Origin: JAWWPY01 sp036394075
GTDB taxonomy: Bacteria; Actinomycetota; Actinomycetes; Streptosporangiales; Streptosporangiaceae
Length of the DNA stretch: 6,000 nt
NCBI GenBank assembly: GCA_036394075.1
Contig: DASWFT010000295.1
Span: 1-6,000 of the forward strand
Reading direction: 5' to 3'
Under the pieces are notes generated by a model. The model was given only the letters and a program-made list of their open reading frames with translations. It was not told where the DNA came from and did no database searches. Below are positions 1 to 3,903 of this stretch, piece after piece (position 1 is the stretch's first letter; every line of letters starts with the position of its first letter). The translations under genes were made by a program, and so were the position numbers.

Positions 1-454
1 TGAGCGTCGTCCACCCCCATGTATCGGCGAGGGCGTGCACGATCTGCAGGCCGCGGCCGGACTCGGCGTGCAGGTCGGCTGGTGCCAGGACGGGCGGCTT
101 GGTGCTCCGGTCGGTGACCACGCAGATCAGGCCGCTGGGCTGGCACCACCAGGTCAGTTCGACCCGCGGCCGCTCTTCGTTATCCACGGCCAAGGGGGTT
201 CCGTGGCGTATCGCGTTGGTAACTAGTTCGGATGCGACCATCACAGCGTCCTGGATCAGCGCGTTCAGGTGCCAGCCGCGCAGCGTTGCCGTGGTGAAAT
301 CCCGCGCTGTCTTGGTTGACTCCGGCGCGGGGGCCAGGGTGATGCGGCAACCCCCCGCCCCCGCTGGCGGCACTGAGTGAGGTGGCCGCGGCTCGTCGTG
401 ACGGTAGCGCCAGTCCGGGGCTTGCACGGAAGTCACCTGATGTCCCTGGTGCAT
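1..454 (-). CDS. RsbW-like ATP-binding regulatory protein (HATPase_c_2), 3' end outside window
   Basis: Partial gene; 151 codons are visible and it leaves the window at base 1. The protein has the HATPase_c_2 fold of anti-sigma-factor kinases such as RsbW/SpoIIAB, widespread in actinomycetes as short stand-alone ATPases. The N box ELVTNAIRHG (residues 76-85, Asn80 for Mg/ATP) is followed by the Asp motif VVTDRSTKPP (112-121, Asp115) and the glycine-rich ATP lid ESGRGLQIV (131-139). The sequence WCQPSGL (103-109) sits between strands, as usual in this group. The ATG at 454-452 is the first in-frame start after a TGA at 460-458; the Shine-Dalgarno upstream is weak (GGTGG), so the GTG codons at 436 or 427 remain possible. 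It is divergent from the DUF397/XRE genes, and ATPases of this type accompany WhiJ-like and AbaA-like loci. Its partner (sigma factor or anti-anti-sigma factor) is not visible. Family assignment is firm; the role is inferred. Confidence 0.88.
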   Translation of the reverse strand, partial: MHQGHQVTSVQAPDWRYRHDEPRPPHSVPPAGAGGCRITLAPAPESTKTARDFTTATLRGWHLNALIQDAVMVASELVTNAIRHGTPLAVDNEERPRVELTWWCQPSGLICVVTDRSTKPPVLAPADLHAESGRGLQIVHALADTWGWTTL

Positions 455-484
455 GGGTCAACCACCGAGCCTGATGCTGGTCGC

Positions 485-514
485 GTTCACTGGCGTCCGT
501 GCATCCGTTACGAT
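485..514 (+). promoter_or_regulatory. Candidate promoter for the DUF397 gene
   Basis: TTCACT (486-491) and TACGAT (509-514) are separated by 17 bp and resemble the -35 and -10 boxes of housekeeping actinobacterial promoters (4/6 and 4/6 to TTGACA/TATAAT). They point toward the DUF397 gene and would leave a leader of roughly 120 nt. The hexamer TACGAT recurs at 923-928 before the XRE gene. This is assigned by eye only. Confidence 0.3.
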
Positions 515-525
515 GCCATCCACGA

Positions 526-551
526 TGTGCATCTGCAAGTGCTGTTGCACA
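526..551. promoter_or_regulatory. Inverted repeat TGTGCA-N14-TGCACA, possible operator
   Basis: TGTGCA (526-531) and TGCACA (546-551) form an exact inverted repeat in the divergent intergenic region, just downstream of the candidate -10 box. Further GTGCAT copies lie at 449-454 (overlapping the ATPase start codon) and 499-504. The arrangement would suit a dimeric XRE autoregulator controlling both divergent units, but no binding data can be inferred from sequence alone. Confidence 0.3.
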
Positions 552-638
552 GAAGCATTGGGCCTGCCGCCATCAGCTGCTCAGGGCACTGGAGAAATGC
601 CTGTCCAGGCTGACCGGGGGCGGCGGAAGGGACGGAAG

Positions 639-863
639 GTGGATCTGGCTCACGACGGCATGCAAGCCTCACAGTTGCGCCGGGCAGCCTGGCGGAAGAG
701 CCGCTACAGCAACCCGAGCGGCAACTGCGTGGAGATGGCCGAACTGCCGGCAGGGAGGGTGGCGATCCGCAACTCCCGGGATCCCGAGGGCCCGGCCCTG
801 ATCTTCACGCGAGCCGAGTGGGAGGCGTTCCTTCGTGGTGCCCGGGATGGCGGCTTCGGCTGA
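639..863 (+). CDS. DUF397 domain protein (BldB/Scr2-like small regulator partner)
   Basis: Encodes 74 residues. The core is a textbook DUF397 domain: WRKSRYSNPSGNCVEMAEL (residues 19-37), then VAIRNSRDPEGPALIFT and AEWEAFLRGARDGGFG at the C-terminus. DUF397 proteins are small actinobacterial proteins usually encoded beside XRE-DUF5753 regulators; in Streptomyces such pairs (Scr1/Scr2, WhiJ with BldB-like partners) affect antibiotic production or development, the DUF397 member apparently modulating the regulator. The GTG at 639 is chosen because GGAAGG (625-630) lies 8 nt upstream; the ATG at 660 has no ribosome binding site. The reading frame stays open upstream to 453, but that part is unlike DUF397 proteins and lacks a good start. 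A terminator-like hairpin follows the stop at once. The XRE gene lies downstream, not upstream as is more common. Confidence 0.9.
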   Translation: MDLAHDGMQASQLRRAAWRKSRYSNPSGNCVEMAELPAGRVAIRNSRDPEGPALIFTRAEWEAFLRGARDGGFG

Positions 864-864
864 C

Positions 865-898
865 CAGCCCGGAAAAGCTCCTGCGGGCAGGCGGGCTG
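865..898 (+). terminator. Terminator-like nested hairpin after the DUF397 gene
   Basis: CAGCCCG (865-871) pairs exactly with CGGGCTG (892-898). Inside, CCTGC (880-884) pairs with GCAGG (887-891), giving a stacked structure that starts 2 nt after the DUF397 stop. There is no T tract, which is common for GC-rich actinomycete terminators. If it works, the DUF397 and XRE genes are largely separate transcripts; it may instead be only an attenuator. Confidence 0.45.
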
Positions 899-911
899 CC
901 GGTGTCCGCCG

Positions 912-936
912 CTAGGGGAAATTACGATTGATTATC
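912..936 (+). promoter_or_regulatory. AT-rich island upstream of the XRE gene, likely promoter region
   Basis: A stretch of about 20 bp (AAATTACGATTGATTATC) stands out from the surrounding GC-rich DNA in the gap between the hairpin and the XRE gene. It contains TTACGAT (922-928), also present in the candidate promoter upstream of the DUF397 gene (508-514). A convincing -35 box at proper spacing was not found, so exact promoter elements are not assigned. Confidence 0.3.
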
Positions 937-1010
937 ACCTGGCCCCTTTTGTGGCGCAGCCGTAGCAGTGCGTGGGACACTGCCGTGGTCCGGGTGTTTG
1001 GGGGGGGCCC

Positions 1011-1919
1011 ATGATTGCAGCAGCCGTGCCTGAAGGCGGCCCGGCCCGCAGCCTGATCGCGCCGCCCGGCGGCGGTGGCCCCACAGTGCTTCGCATACTG
1101 CTGGGTGCCCAGCTTCGCCGGCTGCGGGAAGCGAACCGGATCTCCCTGGAGGAAGCGGGGAACGTGATCCGCGCGTCCCATTCGAAGATGAGCCGGCTGG
1201 AAACCGGCCGGGTGGGCTTCAAGGACCGCGACATCGCCGACCTGCTCACGTTCTACGGCGTGACCGATGAGCAGGAACTCGACGCATTGCGGGCGCTCGC
1301 CCGCCGCGCCAACGCCCCGGGCTGGTGGCACGACTATTCCGATATCCTGCCGAGCTGGTTCGAGGCGTACGTCGGGCTGGAGGAAGCCGCTACCCAGATA
1401 CGCGCATGCGAGGTCCAGTTCGTGCCCGGGCTGCTGCAGACGAAGGACTACGCCCGCGCCGTCACGCTCCTGGGCCACGCTGCCGCCTCCGCCAGGGAGA
1501 TCGAGCGGCGGGTCAGCCTGCGGATGGCCCGTCAGGTAATGCTCACCAGGCCGGACCGGCCGAATGTGTGGGCGGTGCTGGACGAAGCCGTGCTGCGCCG
1601 GCCAGTCGGCGGCGCAGACGTCATGCGGGCGCAGCTGAAGCACCTGCTCGAGATGGCCAGGCAGCCGAATGTGACCATCCAGATCATCCCGTTCCAGGCC
1701 GGCGGCCATGCCGCGGCCGGGGGGCCGTTCAGCATCTTGCGCTTTGCCGAGCGTGACCTGCCCGATGTGGTCTACCTCGAGCAGCTGACCAGCGCGATCT
1801 ACCTGGACAAGCCAGAGATCGTCGATAACTACCTGATGGTGATGGAGCGCCTCTGCATGGAGGCCGCGACACCGGCCGACAGCGCCAAGGCCATCAGGGC
1901 TATGCTCCGGGAGCAGTGA
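1011..1919 (+). CDS. XRE-family regulator with DUF5753 domain (WhiJ/Scr1-like)
   Basis: Encodes 302 residues, the usual length for this family. Residues 28-83 are the helix-turn-helix domain: LGAQLRRLREANRISLEEAG, then the recognition-helix region IRASHSKMSRLETGRVGF. Residues 105-298 are the DUF5753 domain, marked by PSWFEAYVGLEEAATQIR, the signature FVPGLLQTKDYARA (137-150), VLDEAVLRRPVGG and IQIIPFQAGGHAAAGGPFSI. These cytoplasmic DNA-binding regulators pair with DUF397 proteins such as the one encoded just upstream, and the family includes WhiJ and Scr1. The ATG at 1011 is preferred because a run of eight G (1000-1007) sits 3 nt before it as a Shine-Dalgarno, though spacing is tight. GTG 972 would add 13 low-complexity residues; GTG 1086 would begin right before the HTH. 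The gene is convergent with the methyltransferase gene. Target sites are unknown; autoregulation is likely but inferred. Confidence 0.93.
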   Translation: MIAAAVPEGGPARSLIAPPGGGGPTVLRILLGAQLRRLREANRISLEEAGNVIRASHSKMSRLETGRVGFKDRDIADLLTFYGVTDEQELDALRALARRANAPGWWHDYSDILPSWFEAYVGLEEAATQIRACEVQFVPGLLQTKDYARAVTLLGHAAASAREIERRVSLRMARQVMLTRPDRPNVWAVLDEAVLRRPVGGADVMRAQLKHLLEMARQPNVTIQIIPFQAGGHAAAGGPFSILRFAERDLPDVVYLEQLTSAIYLDKPEIVDNYLMVMERLCMEAATPADSAKAIRAMLREQ

Positions 1920-1922
1920 CCG

Positions 1923-1969
1923 AGCCTGGCCAGTGCCGTGGGGACCGAAGGCCGTGGCGCTGTCAGGCT
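1923..1969. terminator. Imperfect hairpin between convergent genes, possible bidirectional terminator
   Basis: AGCCTG (1923-1928) pairs with CAGGCT (1964-1969), and inside it CAG-T-GCC (1931-1937) pairs with GGC-G-CTG (1956-1962) apart from one mismatch, leaving an 18-nt loop. It lies 3 nt after the XRE stop and 54 bp beyond the methyltransferase stop. There is no T tract. The location suits a shared terminator, but the structure is moderate. Confidence 0.35.
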
Positions 1970-2023
1970 GACGCTAGCCCTCAACGGTGGGCGGTACCGG
2001 GAGGTAATGGCGACCGCTCAGGC

Positions 2024-2872
2024 TCAACCTCGCTTGCGGCCGATACCAGCCAGCATGCTGGCCTTCATCGGTGCGGGTGATACCGGCCGAATCAGCGGTC
2101 GCTGCCCTGCGTCCGGCTCGTCCAGCGGCCACTCAGCGACCGGCACAACGCCGGGTGGCACCAGGTCGAAACCGTTGAAGTAGGCGGCGATCTCGGTCGC
2201 CGAACGGCCTGTCAGGACAGTCGTGGCACCATAGGCGGCCTGAACCTGTTCCCGTACCCGTACCCGGTAATTCTCCTTGTGCCCCGCCGAGATCACCAGG
2301 TAACTTCCTGGAGCCATCCGCTCCCGGAAAGCCGCAACGATGGTGTCCGCGTCGTCAGCGGTCAAGAAATGCAGCATGCTGACGAACAGAACGCACGCCG
2401 GCTCGGAGAGATCCATCAGCGCGCCCAGCTGCGGGTCGGTAAGAATCGCTTCATATTTGCGCGCGTCCCCGTTGATCACGATCACGGAGTCATCGGTGGC
2501 GAGCAGCGCGCGCGCATGTGTCACCGCGACCCGATCATTGTCGACGTACGCTACCCGCGCAGCCGGGACGACTGCCCGCGCGGACTCATGCACGTTCGGC
2601 GACGTTGGCAGGCCGGCTCCGATGTCGACATACTGACTGATGCCACGGCGTGCCACGTACCGTACCGCAGCGGTTAGGAAGACACGGTTCGCTCTGGCGG
2701 CCATCGCCGCGTCTGGAAGCGCGGATAGCAGCTTCTCCGCGGCGTGCCGGTCGGCGGCGAAGTGGTCCTTCCCGCCGAGCAGATAGTCATATATCCGCGC
2801 CGCATTTGGCTTGCTGGGATCGAAGTCGCACGACCCAGCGATCTCGCCAGGTCCCGCTGGGTCACCAATCAC
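2024..2872 (-). CDS. SAM-dependent methyltransferase, DUF574 / Methyltransf_19 family
   Basis: Encodes 282 residues, full length for the family. The family-specific N-terminal motif DPSKPNAARIYDYLLGGKDH (residues 18-37) is intact. It is followed by the Rossmann SAM-binding motif I YVDIGAGLPT (81-90), the acidic end of strand 2 in YVDNDRVAV (109-117, Asp111), and INGDAR (133-138, Asp136). A hydrophobic strand with SMLHFLTADDAD (165-176) and a C-terminus ending LAGIGRKRG complete it. It should be a cytoplasmic, SAM-binding class I methyltransferase; substrates are mostly unknown for this actinobacterial family. The start is GTG 2872-2870, with GGAG (2884-2881) 8 nt upstream. It is convergent with the XRE gene. 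Members often lie near XRE/DUF397 genes, so a regulatory link is conceivable but unproven. No truncation or frameshift is seen. Confidence 0.93.
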   Translation of the reverse strand: MIGDPAGPGEIAGSCDFDPSKPNAARIYDYLLGGKDHFAADRHAAEKLLSALPDAAMAARANRVFLTAAVRYVARRGISQYVDIGAGLPTSPNVHESARAVVPAARVAYVDNDRVAVTHARALLATDDSVIVINGDARKYEAILTDPQLGALMDLSEPACVLFVSMLHFLTADDADTIVAAFRERMAPGSYLVISAGHKENYRVRVREQVQAAYGATTVLTGRSATEIAAYFNGFDLVPPGVVPVAEWPLDEPDAGQRPLIRPVSPAPMKASMLAGIGRKRG

Positions 2873-2884
2873 CGCGGTCGCTCC

Positions 2885-3163
2885 GGATTTGGGTTGAGGT
2901 ATGCGCTCGCGCCTTGTGTCATGGGCTTCGAGTGCAAAACATACCCTAAGGCACTGGGCGATGGTCAGGTCGAGGACAGTCCGGGGCGGTGCGCTGCCCG
3001 GCGATCAGGACGGCGCTCGGCGTGGCACGCGACGGTGGCGTGGTCAGCCGGGTCGGCGCTCCGTGCCGCCCGGCACGACCATCAACCCCGCCGACGCCGG
3101 GTGGGTCAGCCCGGCCCTGCAGGCGGCAGCACGACGCCGGTAGGCCGTCACAGGTCAGGCTGG
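2885..3163. other. Gap without a convincing gene
   Basis: About 280 bp between the methyltransferase start and the ROK remnant. It must hold the methyltransferase promoter, but no clear -10/-35 pair was found. A short open stretch at 3063-3143 (+) could encode PPGTTINPADAGWVSPALQ before a TAG; it reads like a protein tail and might be a gene remnant, but I do not recognise the family. The stretch also contains two hairpins, listed separately. Confidence 0.5.
3062..3115. terminator. Two tandem GC hairpins, possible terminator for the ROK-side transcript
   Basis: CGTGCCG (3062-3068) and CGGCACG (3071-3077) form an exact 7-bp inverted repeat with a 2-nt centre. GCCGGG (3096-3101) and CCCGGC (3110-3115) form a second one with an 8-nt loop. 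They lie 49 to 102 bp downstream of the ROK stop on the minus strand. In GC-rich DNA such repeats also arise by chance, so the assignment is tentative. Confidence 0.28.
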
Positions 3164-3520
3164 TCATGCCAGCGGAAGCTCCCGGCTGAATTGTTTGCGG
3201 CGGGCGAGTGCGGCTGCACCTTGCAGTTCTGCCTGATTCCCTAGCATCCCCACCACGACCCGCAGTTGTGCCCCAACCGCAGGTGGGGCAGATAGGTTCA
3301 GCATTTCCTTGACGCCGTCGATTACCGGGGCGCCCGCGTTTTGCAGAATCCCGTCGAGAACAATACCGTCGGGCGCCACGTAGACGCAGAAATCGGCGAG
3401 GGAGCGCCCGATGGTTCGGCCCAGGTCCCGCAGCAATCGCAACACGCCCGCGTCCCCGTCGGCGGCCAGTGACAGCACGTCCGCCATCGTGGCGGCGCCG
3501 GGACGCACGGCCCGGATCAA
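3164..3520 (-). pseudogene. ROK-family protein, C-terminal remnant only
   Basis: Up to 118 residues resemble the C-terminal third of ROK (NagC/XylR/glucokinase-like) regulators and sugar kinases, normally about 300-410 residues. Recognisable parts are TMADVLSLAADGDAGVLRLL (residues 11-30), LGRTIGRSLADFCVYVAPDGIVLDG (33-57), PVIDGVKEMLNLSAPPAVG (65-83) and VVVGMLGNQAELQGAAALA (88-106), the usual ROK tail. The helix-turn-helix, the ATP and sugar sites and the CxCGxxGC zinc motif are all absent. A TGA (3526-3524) lies just ahead of the first possible start, TTG 3520; ATG 3487 is the first ATG. The usual Gly-Gly of the IVLGG turn is Asp-Gly here. Upstream DNA is AT-richer and does not continue the ROK protein in an obvious frame. 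A truncated, probably non-functional gene is the best reading; expression as a small protein cannot be excluded. Confidence 0.72.
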
Positions 3521-3616
3521 CGGTCACCCGGGCGCAGCGGAGGCGGGTCTCCCATACCTATAACGTAACGAACCCCAAGCGCCTTATGCCGGAAACCGGC
3601 TAAATGTTGGCGAGTA

Positions 3617-3648
3617 TTGACGCCTTAGGCCGGATCTGGCTTCACTAT
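3617..3648 (+). promoter_or_regulatory. Weak promoter candidate reading toward the hydrolase gene
   Basis: TTGACG (3617-3622) matches 5 of 6 bases of a consensus -35 box. Possible -10 boxes are TTCACT (3641-3646, spacing 18) or CACTAT (3643-3648, spacing 20), both imperfect. Either would overlap the palindrome beginning at 3644, so a bound repressor would block it. The transcript leader would be about 250 nt. Confidence 0.25.
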
Positions 3649-3658
3649 CAGTGATAGT
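3644..3658. promoter_or_regulatory. tetO-like 15-bp perfect palindrome, likely TetR-family operator
   Basis: ACTATCA-G-TGATAGT is a perfect inverted repeat with a single central base. Its inner 13 bp (CTATCAGTGATAG, 3645-3657) are identical to the core of the Tn10/class B TetR operator tetO2. The flanks differ from tetO2. No tetR or tetracycline resistance gene is in the window. Sitting in an AT-richer island between the ROK remnant and the hydrolase gene, it is a strong operator candidate for a TetR-type or similar dimeric regulator encoded elsewhere. Confidence 0.6.
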
Positions 3659-3835
3659 ACCTACTAACCACAATGGTGTTCTGCCGGAAATCGGCAATAC
3701 ATGACTTGCTGATCAGCCAACGGCATGTCCGGCTCACCGTCGGGCTCGCCAGTCCGGACGCGGGCCTCGTCCGAGGCGGGAGCCGGTGATGAGCAGAGCC
3801 GGACGCGGCGCCAGATGGCCAGAACGGAGCGGGCA

Positions 3836-3889
3836 ATGATCACAGTGATCGGTGAGGCACTCATCGGCCTGATGGGTTCGCCAGCCTGA
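3836..3889 (+). pseudogene. 17-codon ORF resembling a PfkB sugar-kinase N-terminus (remnant or leader peptide)
   Basis: The ATG at 3836 has GGAG (3826-3829) 6 nt upstream and encodes MITVIGEALIGLMGSPA before a TGA at 3887-3889. The first ten residues match the usual start of PfkB-family carbohydrate kinases (MITVIGEALID...), where the next residues lead to the glycine-rich sugar site. Here the conserved Asp is Gly and the protein stops at once; the full kinase has about 300 residues. The frame is open upstream to ATG 3725, but that extension looks non-coding. The stop lies 14 bp before the hydrolase start, so it may now act as a translated leader upstream of that gene. The motif is short, so a chance match remains possible. 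Confidence 0.45.
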
Positions 3890-3891
3890 AC

Positions 3892-3897
3892 GGAAGG
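3892..3897 (+). promoter_or_regulatory. Ribosome binding site of the hydrolase gene
   Basis: GGAAGG lies 6 nt before ATG 3904. Another in-frame ATG at 3898 abuts it directly, too close for use, so this site selects 3904 as the start. Confidence 0.7.
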
Positions 3898-3903
3898 ATG
3901 CCC

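Larger units (their letters stand above)
3580..3695 (+). repeat. Three related short repeats with CCGGA core
   Basis: CGCCTTATGCCGGA (3580-3593) and CGCCTTAGGCCGGA (3621-3634) match at 13 of 14 bases, 41 bp apart. The first continues as the palindrome GCCGG-AAA-CCGGC (3588-3600). A third copy, TGCCGGAAATCGGC (3682-3695), matches TGCCGGAAACCGGC (3587-3600) at 13 of 14 bases, 95 bp away. They flank the palindrome at 3644-3658. Short repeated half-palindromes in a promoter region suggest binding sites for a regulator. Confidence 0.5.
3521..3835. other. Non-coding, relatively AT-rich regulatory region
   Basis: About 315 bp between the ROK remnant and the kinase-like ORF. The section 3550-3720 is clearly less GC-rich than its surroundings and holds the palindrome at 3644-3658 and three related repeats. 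The stretch 3725-3835 is in frame with the kinase-like ORF but reads as low-complexity Arg/Ser/Gly sequence with no family match. A small hairpin, GCCTCG/CGAGGC, lies at 3764-3777. The layout is that of a divergent promoter region. Confidence 0.5.

Noticed and set aside
453..638. Upstream extension of the DUF397 reading frame to 453
   Set aside because: The extra residues (a CICKCCC stretch and others) are unlike DUF397 proteins, and a good ribosome binding site precedes GTG 639.
912..1709. 265-codon minus-strand ORF opposite the XRE gene
   Set aside because: Antisense shadow of a clear XRE-DUF5753 gene; its protein is rich in Arg/Gly/His and matches no family.
2744..3244. 166-codon plus-strand ORF across the methyltransferase start and the gap
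   Set aside because: Starts inside the opposite-strand methyltransferase gene, has no ribosome binding site, and its protein resembles no family.
2946..3527. 193-codon minus-strand ORF overlapping the ROK remnant
   Set aside because: Out-of-frame reading with Arg-rich low-complexity protein; the ROK-like sequence is in the neighbouring frame.
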